Source: JAJTHC01 sp044348005
GTDB taxonomy: Bacteria > Cyanobacteriota > Vampirovibrionia > Vampirovibrionales > JAJTHC01
NCBI GenBank assembly: GCA_044348005.1
Contig: JBIKTR010000005.1
Span: 62,001 to 126,000 of the forward strand
DNA: 64,000 bases
Direction: 5' to 3'
In this document: in pieces, positions 42,131 through 50,978 of the stretch
Layout: each line of letters begins with the position of its first letter
Position numbering within the stretch: position 1 is the stretch's first letter
Program-made: the position numbers and the translations under genes
The notes under the pieces: model-generated
Databases searched by the model: none
What the model was told of the DNA's origin: nothing
What the model saw: only the letters and a program-made list of their open reading frames with translations

Positions 42131-42559
42131 AAAAATGGCTTAATTTTCGACCCACAAAAGTCTGTTTTCTGGCCACAAAAGTCCGATTTCTGGCCACGAA
42201 AGTCCGATTTCTGGCCACAAAAGTCCGATTTCTGGCCACGAAAGTCCGATTTCTGGCCACGAAAGTCCGATTTCTGGCCACGAAAGTCCGATTTCTGGCC
42301 ACGAAAGTCCGATTTCTGGCCACGAAAGTCCGATTTCTGGCCACTAAAGTCCGATTTCTGGCCACGAAAGTCCGATTTCTGGCCACGAAAGTCCGATTTC
42401 TGGCCACGAAAGTCCGATTTCTGGCCACGAAAGTCCGATTTCTGGCCACAAAAGTGTAGAAAAAAATGAAACAAAGGGGGTGTTTTATCCGTTTTTCAAG
42501 GAGCCACTCTGTTTCAGTATGACTGATTTTTTGATCCTTTACCAGTGCGTAAACCCCAC
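42131..42559 (-). repeat. Cassette 1: conserved leader, 14-unit 21-bp repeat array, conserved trailer
   Basis: Read on the minus strand: a leader (42559-42502) that matches 54347-54405 at about 47 of 59 positions and includes CATACT as -10-like hexamer and GAGTGGCT; an A/C-rich link; then 14 head-to-tail 21-bp units (42453-42160) with core TTTCGTGGCCAGAAA; then a trailer (42149-42131) CGAAAATTAAGCCATTTTT matching 54581-54598. Twelve or more units are nearly identical; the last one (42160-42180) has the AAAACAG variant typical of cassette 2. Open frames across the array are present on the minus strand but the conserved GTG at 42507 is followed by TGA after three codons, so translation is not conserved. 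Confidence 0.85.
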
Positions 42560-42629
42560 TATGTTTATTGAACGCATTGCGCGTGTTTCGTGTAAAATAG
42601 AAACACAAGCCTAAAAGGATGATGCTTCT

Positions 42630-43298
42630 ATGCCTAAATCACAGAAACCCTTGCTCGGTATTGGTGCCGCAAATGCCGTTTCCTTATTTCGCAACGCCCT
42701 GTGTTTTGTGGCGGTGAGCCTGCTGTTTAGTACGCAGGCCAGTGACTACACGCTGGCGTTTATAATGACCGTGGCCATTATTTGGATGGACGGGCTAGAC
42801 GGTTTCCTCGCACGCTCACTCGGCGAAAGCTCGCCTGTAGGGGCGGTTGTGGACATTTTAAGCGATCGCGTGGTGGAACAGATCTACTGGGTGAGCTTTG
42901 CCGTCTTCGGCTGGATCCCCCTATGGATGCCGTTATTGGTGATTACGCGCGGGGTGTGGGTGGACGGTCTTCGCAGTTTCGCCCTGCAAAAGGGCTGCAC
43001 CGCCTTTGGCGAAAGTTCTATGATGAAAAGCTGGTGGGGCGTTTTATTAACGAGCTCTCGCTTTAGCCGTTGGACGTATGCGGTGACCAAAGCCGTCGCC
43101 TTTGCCTTTATGATTCTCGCGCATCAGCCTAAAGGCGTCGACAACTGGAGCCTTCAATGGGCGTGGATTCCCCAAGTCGCCCAGTATTCCGCGTGGATTG
43201 CGGTGATTTTCTGCGTGATTCGAGGCATCCCCGTGTTGATTGAAAGTCGTCGCTATTTTAGTGAAGATTTGCCTAGTCCAACGGGTAACACCCCATGA
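42630..43298 (+). CDS. CDP-alcohol phosphatidyltransferase family protein (PgsA-like)
   Basis: 222 residues. These membrane enzymes join a CDP-diacylglycerol or CDP-alcohol to a second alcohol to make phospholipids. The full catalytic signature D-x2-DG-x2-AR-x8-G-x3-D-x3-D is present: the core DGLDGFLARSLGESSPVG at residues about 53-70, then VVDILSDR. Six hydrophobic helices follow the family layout, starting with FRNALCFVAVSLLFS. Its substrate, for example glycerol-3-phosphate as for PgsA, cannot be fixed. AAAAGGATG lies before the ATG. The stop overlaps the next start by 4 bp, and an unusual repeat cassette lies just upstream. Confidence 0.85.
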   Translation: MPKSQKPLLGIGAANAVSLFRNALCFVAVSLLFSTQASDYTLAFIMTVAIIWMDGLDGFLARSLGESSPVGAVVDILSDRVVEQIYWVSFAVFGWIPLWMPLLVITRGVWVDGLRSFALQKGCTAFGESSMMKSWWGVLLTSSRFSRWTYAVTKAVAFAFMILAHQPKGVDNWSLQWAWIPQVAQYSAWIAVIFCVIRGIPVLIESRRYFSEDLPSPTGNTP

Positions 43299-44704
43299 CC
43301 CCATCACCAAAAGCCGTTTCAGATCAAGGCACCGTCGACTTTTTCACCAACCCCAAGCAAATTGGCACCATCGGTTTGGCCCTGAGTTTTGCCGCCGCTT
43401 GGTTTGGGGCCACTTCAACCAAGGCCATTATGGATGGCTACTGGAAAAACGGACTCAGCGCCTTATGGATGATTGCCATTCCTTCTACATTAACCATGTT
43501 GCTCGTGGCGTTATTCGTCGGCAAACGGGTGCAAGCCTTGCCGTACATGAGCCAACCTGAAGCGGTGGAACACGCCTTTGGCAAACGGGGACGCCTGTTT
43601 TTGGCGTGGGTGATTATTATTGCGTCTACCACCACGGTGGCGTCTCAATTGGTGGCCAGTCGTCAGTTGTTGACGGCTTTACTGGGTGAATGGGGCACAC
43701 CCCTTTTACTTTCGCTTTATGGTATAGTGATTTTATATAGTTTACTAGGTGGCTTTTTTGCGGTGGCCTTTACTGATACCTTGCAATGTATTTTAATGAT
43801 TGTGGCCTTAAGTAGTTTGGCAGGCTTTGTGGCATGGCAGGGGTGGCATCACGCCGAAGCCTTCCAACACGCCTGGATGCACCCTCAAAATGGAGCCGAC
43901 GCCTACTGGACGCTGTTGCCTGAACCCGCGTATGCCTTGGTATTAACCGCCGTATTCGCCCTAGCGTGGATGATTGCCCCTGAAATGTGGCAACGCATGA
44001 AGGCGTGTAAATCCCCTGAACAAGCGACTCGCGTGAGCTTTTGGTCTATGGGCTTTATTGTGCTACTGTGTGCGGTGGTGGCGTGGATTGGGCTTTCGGC
44101 TCAAGGGGTATTTGAAGCCTTGGGCTTTATTGCGCCTGCGGGGCAGGCCAATGTCTTTTTATGGATGACCCAACAACTGCCTTCTGTGGGGTGGCAAACC
44201 CTTATTATTGTGGGGTTTTTGTCTGCGGTCACTTCTACGATGGACAGCGCCATGAACGTGGCGTCACAATCCTTGGTGTATGACGTGGTGCAACGCTTTA
44301 TTGCCCCTTCCGCCACGTGGATGCAACTGCGTTGGGTGAATTATGTGTTTCTCCCGATTCAAGCGGTGGTGGCGGTGTTGATTGCCTTTCGCTTTAACGA
44401 TATTATTAAAGTCTTGTGGTTGTCGGCGGATGTGTATGCGTCCACCATGTTGGTGCCAGTGTTGGCGATTTTATTTACACCTAAACCGCACAAGCAAGCG
44501 GGGCAATGGGCCATGTGGGTGGGCTTTTTCTGCATTTTACTGACCACGTTGAAGCAGTATACCCCCTTACCCCTCGATTTTTTACCCGATTGGCCTTTTT
44601 CAACCCTGTACAGCATGAGCTTTGCGGGTTTGACCTATCTAGGCCTTAGCCGATTCAACACTCTGCCCCGCTTTAAAATTGTGGCGAAGGAGGAGCTCAC
44701 ATGA
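43295..44704 (+). CDS. Sodium:solute symporter (SSS) family protein
   Basis: 469 residues with about 12-13 hydrophobic helices. It opens with IGTIGLALSFAAAWFGATSTKAIMDGYW, near the SSS helix-1 region where the unwound helix binds substrate and Na+, and YGIVILYSLLGGFFAVAFTDTLQ (near 143) is the typical SSS signature Y-x3-GGx-AVxxTDxxQ. SMGFIVLLCAVVAWIGL and IVGFLSAVTSTMDSAMNVAS near 308 (helix 8 with Ser/Thr of the Na+ site) follow. It is coupled by 4-bp ATGA overlaps to the phosphatidyltransferase before and lpxK after. The solute is unknown; its place in a lipid/LPS run suggests an envelope-related solute. Confidence 0.88.
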   Translation: MTPSPKAVSDQGTVDFFTNPKQIGTIGLALSFAAAWFGATSTKAIMDGYWKNGLSALWMIAIPSTLTMLLVALFVGKRVQALPYMSQPEAVEHAFGKRGRLFLAWVIIIASTTTVASQLVASRQLLTALLGEWGTPLLLSLYGIVILYSLLGGFFAVAFTDTLQCILMIVALSSLAGFVAWQGWHHAEAFQHAWMHPQNGADAYWTLLPEPAYALVLTAVFALAWMIAPEMWQRMKACKSPEQATRVSFWSMGFIVLLCAVVAWIGLSAQGVFEALGFIAPAGQANVFLWMTQQLPSVGWQTLIIVGFLSAVTSTMDSAMNVASQSLVYDVVQRFIAPSATWMQLRWVNYVFLPIQAVVAVLIAFRFNDIIKVLWLSADVYASTMLVPVLAILFTPKPHKQAGQWAMWVGFFCILLTTLKQYTPLPLDFLPDWPFSTLYSMSFAGLTYLGLSRFNTLPRFKIVAKEELT

Positions 44705-45885
44705 ATCTCGCGTCTTCCTTAACACAAGCGATTCATCGCTTGCATTACACCCGCCCCACGCCCTTGTGGTGGTGGATGTTGATGATACTGCCGACAATAG
44801 TGTATCGCATGGGTGTTGCGTTGCGTCAATGGTCGTATCAAGTGCGGTTGAAGAAAAACGTGTACCTGCCTGTGCCTGTGATTAGTGTGGGCAATTTAAC
44901 GACAGGCGGTACGGGCAAAACCCCTATGACGGTGGCGATTGCCCATTACTTGCACCATGAACTCAAGCTCAACGTGGGGATTTTAAGCCGTGGCTACGGG
45001 GCCACTGAACCGCAAACTTACGCACGGGCCGAAAATCCCGACTACGGCGATGAAGCCTTTATGATTCAAAACGCCTGCCCCTTTGCCACGGTTATTGTGG
45101 GACGCAAACGCTGTGAAAATGCCTTGCGTTTGATTAAGGAAAGTCCCATTGAAGTACTGGTGCTGGATGACGGCTTTCAATACCTCCCCTTGGCGCGTGA
45201 TTTAAACGTGTTGTTGGTTGATGAAACCGCTCGATTGGGCAATGGGCATATTTTGCCCTTAGGCCCCTTGAGAGAGCCCTTAGCGTCTTTACGCCGTGCG
45301 GACAGCCTACTGATGACGCGCAGTTGTAACGCGTCAAGCTTGGATTATTTAAACGCCTTGATTCGTAAAAGCAAGGCCCGTAAAACGCACCCTGATCTTG
45401 TGGCGCAACACCTTACAGGCGTTACCCCCTTGTTGGATTCTACCCGCACAGAAGCCCTAGATTATTTAAAAGCGCGTAAGGCTCTGTTGTTTACAGGCAT
45501 TGGCAATCCGCAACAATTTATGGACGGCGTCAAGGCCACCGAAGTCACGTTGCTTGCCACCCTGATTCTGGCGGATCATGAAGCCCTTGAAGGCTATGCG
45601 CTTGAACAATTACAGCACTTGTGGCGCAAGTTCGAAAAACCCATGATTCTTTGTACGCATAAGGACGCCGTGAAGCTTAACCTGCAGGCTCTAGGCGATT
45701 TGGCGGAATCCATTCACATTGTGGAATTTGAACTACTTTTGCCAGAAGGGTTCAAGCAACTCATTAAACGCTTTGTGGGGTTGGGCGAACGTCAAGGCCC
45801 TGTGCAGTTAGAAACGCCTTTGCCGTCCTCTTCTTTAAATGCCCCTGCCTTAACGCCTGCGGTTGGCCCCGCCATGGGTGAATAG
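44701..45885 (+). CDS. lpxK: Tetraacyldisaccharide 4'-kinase (lipid A synthesis)
   Basis: 394 residues. LpxK adds the 4'-phosphate to the lipid A disaccharide at the inner membrane. An N-terminal hydrophobic helix (about 20-38) anchors it; VPVISVGNLTTGGTGKTPMTVAI near 58 contains the P-loop GGTGKT, ILSRGYGA near 95, GDEAFMI near 115, VLVLDDGFQYLPLARDLNVLL near 152 with the DDGFQ motif, and LGPLREPLASLRRADSLLMTR near 180. The C-terminus (about 365-394) is a Pro/Ala tail beyond the usual length. It overlaps the symporter stop by 4 bp. Its presence means lipid A is phosphorylated, which is not the rule in photosynthetic cyanobacteria. Confidence 0.93.
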   Translation: MNLASSLTQAIHRLHYTRPTPLWWWMLMILPTIVYRMGVALRQWSYQVRLKKNVYLPVPVISVGNLTTGGTGKTPMTVAIAHYLHHELKLNVGILSRGYGATEPQTYARAENPDYGDEAFMIQNACPFATVIVGRKRCENALRLIKESPIEVLVLDDGFQYLPLARDLNVLLVDETARLGNGHILPLGPLREPLASLRRADSLLMTRSCNASSLDYLNALIRKSKARKTHPDLVAQHLTGVTPLLDSTRTEALDYLKARKALLFTGIGNPQQFMDGVKATEVTLLATLILADHEALEGYALEQLQHLWRKFEKPMILCTHKDAVKLNLQALGDLAESIHIVEFELLLPEGFKQLIKRFVGLGERQGPVQLETPLPSSSLNAPALTPAVGPAMGE

Positions 45886-45889
45886 TACC

Positions 45890-47113
45890 ATGTGGGGCCA
45901 GTGGTTAAAAAGCAAATGGCTAAAAAGTATCTCTGTAAAGGCCGTATTGAAGCGTCCAAAGGCCATTGCGTGGGCTTCTGTTCAGCGTGTGTTGGTCATT
46001 CGCCACCGTTTTATTGGGGATACCGTCTTACTCGAGCCCTTTTTACGCGCGTTACGGCACGCTTTACCCAGCACCGCGGTGATTGATGTGTTGGTGAGCA
46101 AAGGATCGGGTGAGTTGTTGGAAGGGCATCCTGCGGTGGATGAGCTGGTGTATTTTGAGTCCGCCAAACAGGTTTTGCCACATCTGAAAGCCAAGTCTTA
46201 CGATGCGTGCTTTGTCTTGAAACGCTCGTGGTCTTCGGTGTGGTTAGCCATAAAAGCAGGCATTCCTTGGCGAATTGGCTTTGACACGGAAGAGCGTGGG
46301 GGACTCTTGACGCATCCGATACCCTATCGTGAAGGCATCCATGAGGCGGAAAGCTTTATGGATGCACTTTGCGTTCTTACTCCCTCTCCCTTAGGGAGAG
46401 GGACTCACAATGCCCACCCTACATCCTGTTTCCCTCATCCTAACCTTCTCCCTAAGGGAGAAGGGACAAATCCAAATAGAGCCGTCTCAGTCGGAAATTG
46501 GTCGTATTTGACGGAGACTAATCCCTTGCCTGAAGACTGGCAAGAACGCCTCAATCAGTACAAAGCCGAAGGGCGCCGATGCGTTTTGTGGCACGCCGTG
46601 GCGTCTAACTCCGCAAAAGCGTGGCCTACGCAAGCGTGGCACGCCTTTTTTGACTTGATCAACAACGCACAGGGCGAACTGCCGCCCTTGGCCTTTTTTT
46701 GTATTGGTAGTCCCGCTGAAAAAGCCTATTATCAAGCGTTTGACGCGCACTTTTCGACTCAAATGCCCTTACACATTGCTTGTGGGGAATTAAGCTTGGC
46801 CCAAGGCATGAGCTTGCTTCATCAGCTTGACGCCACCTTCGGCATTGATTCAGGGCCATTGCACATGGCAGGTACTGCTGGGCACCCCATTCTAGCGCTG
46901 TTTGGCCCGACCGATCCACAGCGTTGGAAGCCGTTGTCTAAGGCGTCGGTGCAGGTGTTGCAAGCGGGGTTGCCGTGCCAACCCTGCCAGCTCAAGATCA
47001 CTTGTGAATTTGAACAACGGTGTTTGACGCATCTTTCGCCTGAACGGGTGTTTGACGCCTTTCTGCGTTTGTTGAATGACGTGGACGCACGTCAAGGAGG
47101 GGCCCATGTTTAA
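45890..47113 (+). CDS. ADP-heptose:LPS heptosyltransferase-like glycosyltransferase (GT9)
   Basis: 407 residues from the ATG at 45890, 4 bp after lpxK; a longer frame from 45863 would overlap lpxK. GT9 enzymes add heptose to the LPS inner core. VLVIRHRFIGDTVLLEPFLR near 34 is the N-terminal fold signature R-x-x-x-x-GD, RALRHALPSTAVIDVLVS follows, and the C-terminal donor site is ATFGIDSGPLHMAGTAGHPILALFGPTDPQRW near 315-346 with the DSGPLHMA motif. About 35 residues (near 163-198) are encoded by two palindromic repeats and their link and are not part of the GT9 fold. The 3' end overlaps mutS2 by 8 bp. Confidence 0.87.
   Translation: MWGQWLKSKWLKSISVKAVLKRPKAIAWASVQRVLVIRHRFIGDTVLLEPFLRALRHALPSTAVIDVLVSKGSGELLEGHPAVDELVYFESAKQVLPHLKAKSYDACFVLKRSWSSVWLAIKAGIPWRIGFDTEERGGLLTHPIPYREGIHEAESFMDALCVLTPSPLGRGTHNAHPTSCFPHPNLLPKGEGTNPNRAVSVGNWSYLTETNPLPEDWQERLNQYKAEGRRCVLWHAVASNSAKAWPTQAWHAFFDLINNAQGELPPLAFFCIGSPAEKAYYQAFDAHFSTQMPLHIACGELSLAQGMSLLHQLDATFGIDSGPLHMAGTAGHPILALFGPTDPQRWKPLSKASVQVLQAGLPCQPCQLKITCEFEQRCLTHLSPERVFDAFLRLLNDVDARQGGAHV
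46382..46464. repeat. Two palindromic repeats inserted in frame in the heptosyltransferase gene
   Basis: 46382-46402 is the canonical 21-mer with arms CCCTCTCCCT; 46444-46464 has arms CCTTCTCCCT. Both are 21 bp, separated by 41 bp, and translate as SPLGRG and LLPKGEG. The reading frame of the host gene continues through both. Confidence 0.9.
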
Positions 47114-49664
47114 TCTTCATCCCAACGATCCGCTTTACAAAGACGCCCTCAAAAGCCTTGACGTCTTAGAATGGCCTCGGCTTATGGCAGAAGTTTTCGC
47201 CCGTTGCCCCAGTGTTTATGGTGAAAAGGCTTGGCACACACGCCCCTTTTTAGACGCGGTAGAAGACCTTCAACGGCATCAACATGAAGTGGGGGCCTTG
47301 GCTCAACTCCTTCAACGCTTTGGGGAATCCACGCATCAAAACAGGGGGCGCTTTCGTGATGCCTTGCCCGCGCTGGAGTCCCTTACGAAAGGGGCGATTC
47401 TGGGCTTGGCAGATTGGGTGGATGTGTTGCACGGCTTGCATCACGGTAGGCATTCTATGAATCATGTGCTGAAGTTTCGCGGACAGCTCAACGCGCAGTC
47501 CAACGTCTTTTCGTGGCTTGAAGGCGTCCCAAGCCCTGTAGGGTGGTGGACGTTTTTAGATCAAAAACTCGCCCCTGAAGGCGACCTTCGAGACACTGCT
47601 TCCCCTGAACTGGCTCAGCTCAAAAAGCGAGCCTCTGCTCAAGAACAGGAAATTCAAAGTACGCTGAAACAACTCTTAAGCAGTCCCACCATTGTAAAAG
47701 CCTTGCAAGAACCCATTATCGTGCAACGCAACGGCCGCTACGTCCTGCCTGTCAATGTGTTCTACAAAACCAGCGTCCCCGGTATTGTGCAAGACGTTTC
47801 TGCCAGTGGTTCCACCGTGTTTATTGAACCCAAACGCGTGGTGGAACTCTCCAATCGCTTGCAAGAAACGCATCAACGCATCGAAAAGGAAAAATCGCGT
47901 ATTTTAAAAGAAATGAGCGAAATCCTCGCTCCTGATGCTGAAGGACTCGTCACCTTTTTTCAGGCGCTTGAAGCCCTTGAACGGCAATGGGCGGCCGCTC
48001 GTTTGGCGAAAGACTTGGACGCCCAAGCCATCCGCGTGGTGGACGCCCAAGCCCCTCACCTGCGCTTGAAGAATCTGAAGCATCCGTTGTTGTGCTTGCA
48101 AGAAGGCAAGCACGCCATTATCGCCAATACCGTGACGCTGGGGGACTTTGAAGTCCCTCACCCTAGCCCTCTCCCTAAGGGAGAGGGGACAGAGCAGAAT
48201 GACACGTCTGCTCGATGTATGGTGATTACAGGCCCCAACACAGGCGGAAAAACGGTGCTACTCAAAAGCGTGGGCTTGGCCGTTTTGATGCTTCAAGCTG
48301 GCCTACTGCCCGTGGTGGAAGAAGGCTCTTCAATGAGCCTGTTTACCCGCGTGCTGGCGGATATTGGCGATTCTCAAAGTTTGCAACACAATTTGTCTAC
48401 CTTTTCAGGGCAAATGAGTCGACTGGCGCGTTTTGCTCAAGCATCTGTTTCACTTGAACAGTCGCTTATTTTAATTGATGAAATCGCCGCAGGCACAGAC
48501 CCCATTGAAGGCAGCGCCTTGGCCCAAGCGCTTTTAAAACGCTTTTATGACAAGGGCGCCATGATTATGGTGACCACACACCTAGGGGTATTGAAGCAAG
48601 AAGCGCATCGTCAAGCGGGCTATGTCAATGCATCGGTGGCGTTTGATGTTGAGCGCTTGGCCCCGACGTTTCGGCTACTCATCGGTGTACCGGGGGCGTC
48701 TAACGCACTGGCCATTGCAGAACGTTTGGGCTTGGATCACGCCCTAATTGAAGAAGCCCTGCTGTACATGGGTCAAGTGCAACGCGACTCTTCAAGCTTG
48801 TTGAGCGCCTTAGAACAAGAACGGCTCGCCAGTGAAGAAACCCACCTTGAACTTCAACAGCTTAAAGACGCGTTAGAACAGCGTCAAGCGGATTTTAAAG
48901 CCGAACAACAAGCCTTTCGTGAAAAGAAAAAGCAATTACTCAGCGATTACCAAGCCCAATTCAAAGCCCGTTTAAGAGAAGTAGACGAAGAAGCCAAACG
49001 CCTGAAAAAAAATCTCAAAAAAGCGGAAGAATCGCCGAAGTCTCTCGCCTTTGCTCAACAACGGATTTTGCGTTTAACCCAAAAAGTCGATGCACACTTT
49101 GAAGCGGAACTCACCCCCCTGAATGTCGAAATACAGGCCCATGAACCTGAAAAACCGCGCCACACCTTTGAAATCGGGCAGGACGTTAAACACCCCAAAC
49201 TAGCGGGCAAGTCTCACATCGTGGCGCTTTCTAGCGACGGCAAAAAAGTCACGCTTGTAAACGGCACGATTCACTTGGTGGTAAAAGCCAGTGAAGTCGA
49301 ACCCTTGGGCTTGAATCCTGACGCGATTAAGGCGATTAAAAAGGCGGAACATCGTAAGTTATTGCACCGTATTCATCAGCAACAGGCGCCACTGGGCCAA
49401 CCTGCTTTTCAAGGGACTTTTTCACTCGAATGTAATGTGCGGGGCAAGCGAACCGTTGAAGCATTGGAAGAGGTGCAAGCGTTTTTAGACAACGCCCATC
49501 GGGTGGGGTTGAATACGGTGGGCATCGTTCACGGGCAAGGCACAGGGGCGTTGAAAAAAGCGGTCAGGGACTATCTCAAAACATGCCCTTTTGTGAAGGA
49601 CTTTTACCCTGAACAGGCTCACTTGGGTGGCGACGGCAAAACCATTGTGGAAATGAAAGAATAG
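47106..49664 (+). CDS. mutS2: MutS2 (endonuclease MutS2/RqcU)
   Basis: 852 residues from the ATG at 47106, which has AAGGAGG 5 bases upstream; the longer frame from 47076 lies in the preceding gene. MutS2 splits collided ribosomes in Bacillus and can suppress recombination. The core and clamp helices span about 20-320, with QRNGRYVLPVN near 213 and ASGSTVFIEP near 240. The ATPase has CMVITGPNTGGKTVLLK near 375 (Walker A), LILIDEIAAGTDP near 457 (Walker B), and the ST-TH loop MIMVTTHLG near 488. A long coiled coil (about 575-680) leads to a C-terminal Smr domain with LECNVRGKRTVEAL and TVGIVHGQGTGALKKAV. A palindromic repeat sits in frame just before the Walker A. Confidence 0.94.
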   Translation: MFNLHPNDPLYKDALKSLDVLEWPRLMAEVFARCPSVYGEKAWHTRPFLDAVEDLQRHQHEVGALAQLLQRFGESTHQNRGRFRDALPALESLTKGAILGLADWVDVLHGLHHGRHSMNHVLKFRGQLNAQSNVFSWLEGVPSPVGWWTFLDQKLAPEGDLRDTASPELAQLKKRASAQEQEIQSTLKQLLSSPTIVKALQEPIIVQRNGRYVLPVNVFYKTSVPGIVQDVSASGSTVFIEPKRVVELSNRLQETHQRIEKEKSRILKEMSEILAPDAEGLVTFFQALEALERQWAAARLAKDLDAQAIRVVDAQAPHLRLKNLKHPLLCLQEGKHAIIANTVTLGDFEVPHPSPLPKGEGTEQNDTSARCMVITGPNTGGKTVLLKSVGLAVLMLQAGLLPVVEEGSSMSLFTRVLADIGDSQSLQHNLSTFSGQMSRLARFAQASVSLEQSLILIDEIAAGTDPIEGSALAQALLKRFYDKGAMIMVTTHLGVLKQEAHRQAGYVNASVAFDVERLAPTFRLLIGVPGASNALAIAERLGLDHALIEEALLYMGQVQRDSSSLLSALEQERLASEETHLELQQLKDALEQRQADFKAEQQAFREKKKQLLSDYQAQFKARLREVDEEAKRLKKNLKKAEESPKSLAFAQQRILRLTQKVDAHFEAELTPLNVEIQAHEPEKPRHTFEIGQDVKHPKLAGKSHIVALSSDGKKVTLVNGTIHLVVKASEVEPLGLNPDAIKAIKKAEHRKLLHRIHQQQAPLGQPAFQGTFSLECNVRGKRTVEALEEVQAFLDNAHRVGLNTVGIVHGQGTGALKKAVRDYLKTCPFVKDFYPEQAHLGGDGKTIVEMKE
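48167..48187. repeat. Palindromic repeat inserted in frame in mutS2
   Basis: A 21-bp copy with arms CCCTCTCCCT and AGGGAGAGGG around a central A. It encodes PSPLPKGEG-type residues between VPH and the ATPase strand, lengthening the loop before Walker A without a frameshift. Confidence 0.9.
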
Positions 49665-49690
49665 GGTAAACCACCTTCATAGGCGAAAAT

Positions 49691-50956
49691 CTAATAACCG
49701 AGCTTACTCGGTACCAATTCTTCGGTAGACGCTTCACTAAAAAAGGCGTGATGAATGGCCTGCACCGCCTGTTCACTTTGCGCGCTAGACACCAACACCG
49801 AAATTTTAATTTCAGATGTCGCAATCATGCCGATGTTGATTTCCGCTTCCGCGAGCGCTTGAAACATGGCCGCCGCCACCCCCGGCCGATCAATCATCCC
49901 CACCCCGACGATAGACACTTTGGCGACTTGATCGTCTAACAACACGTCTTTGGCGCCTAAGTCTTTGAGAATAGGCTTTAACACGGCATCCGCATTTTGT
50001 AAATCCCACGTGTTGACGGTAAAGGCAATGTCGTTTGTGACGCCGTCTTGCCCAATGGATTGAATAATCATGTCCACACTAATGCCCTTTTCAGCGAGTG
50101 TTTTAAAAAGCTGGGCGGCAATGCCGGGTTTGTCCGGCAGGCCAGTGACGGCGACACGGGCTTGGTTTTTGTCACACGCGACGCCTGCAACGGCTCGGGT
50201 TGAATCTTGAGACATAAGGGCTTCATCCACAACAAGGGTTCCTTCATCGTTTAGGTTAAATGTACTGCGCACCCGCACTTTTACCCCCCAGCGACGGGCA
50301 GCTTCTACGGATCTAGGATGCAAAACCTTTGCCCCCAAGCGCGCGAGTTCGAGCATTTCAATATGGGCAATTTCTTCTAGCTTCATGGCCGTGGGCACCA
50401 AGCGAGGATCCGTCGAATAAACGCCTGTGACATCGGTGTAAATGTCGCAGGCGTCGGCGTGTAAGGCACCCGCAAGCGCCACGGCGGAAGTGTCTGACCC
50501 CCCACGGCCAAGGGTGCAGAACTCCCCTTTGCTGTTTTCACCCTGAAAGCCTGTGACGATAACAATGGTGCCCGCTTCTAAGAGCTGTTTGACGTAGTCG
50601 GTTTGAATGTCTTTAATCCGCGCGGTGTTGTAGACGTCTTCCGTCTGAATGCCGGCTTGAAAGCCTGTGAGCGCAATGGCCTTGTAGCCACGGCTTTGTA
50701 AATGTAAGGCGAGTAAAGACGCCGAAACCATTTCACCTGTGGCGAGCAACATGTCGTATTCACGGCCTTGTGGGGCGCTGTGAAGGGCGTTGGCCAGAGC
50801 CACTAGGCCATCAGTGGTTTTGCCCATGGCAGACACAATGGCCACCACTTGGGTGCCTGAATCGTAGGCGGCGCTAATGATGCTTGCCACGCCTTGGATT
50901 TTGTCGGTGTCGGCGAGTGAAGAGCCCCCGAATTTTTGAACCAGCAAACGCGTCAC
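49691..50956 (-). CDS. lysC: Aspartate kinase
   Basis: 421 residues from GTG at 50956, chosen because AAAAGGA lies 8 bases upstream; a TTG at 50977 would start 7 codons earlier without a ribosome-binding site. It phosphorylates L-aspartate, the first step to Lys, Thr, Met. LLVQKFGGSSLADTDKIQGV at the start is the K-FGG-T/S motif, followed by VVAIVSAMGKTTDGLVALA and LATGEMVSASLLALHLQ. The kinase core ends near 240; two ACT domains follow (about 260-330 with VTGLPDKPGIAAQLF, and 340-410 with VGVGMIDRPGVAAAMF) and mediate feedback by end-product amino acids. A promoter with an overlapping palindrome lies upstream. Confidence 0.95.
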   Translation of the reverse strand: MTRLLVQKFGGSSLADTDKIQGVASIISAAYDSGTQVVAIVSAMGKTTDGLVALANALHSAPQGREYDMLLATGEMVSASLLALHLQSRGYKAIALTGFQAGIQTEDVYNTARIKDIQTDYVKQLLEAGTIVIVTGFQGENSKGEFCTLGRGGSDTSAVALAGALHADACDIYTDVTGVYSTDPRLVPTAMKLEEIAHIEMLELARLGAKVLHPRSVEAARRWGVKVRVRSTFNLNDEGTLVVDEALMSQDSTRAVAGVACDKNQARVAVTGLPDKPGIAAQLFKTLAEKGISVDMIIQSIGQDGVTNDIAFTVNTWDLQNADAVLKPILKDLGAKDVLLDDQVAKVSIVGVGMIDRPGVAAAMFQALAEAEINIGMIATSEIKISVLVSSAQSEQAVQAIHHAFFSEASTEELVPSKLGY

Positions 50957-50978
50957 GGTGTTGTTCCTTTTTAACAAG

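Noticed and set aside
42160..42453. CRISPR array
   Set aside because: The units are contiguous 21-mers without any unique spacers, and no cas genes are in the window.
42118..42608. Open frames across the 21-bp array encoding repeated 7-residue units (GQKSDFR or FVARNRT)
   Set aside because: A 21-bp repeat keeps several frames open automatically. The GTG in the conserved leader is followed by TGA here, unlike the other copy, and no ribosome-binding site was found, so a protein product is unlikely.
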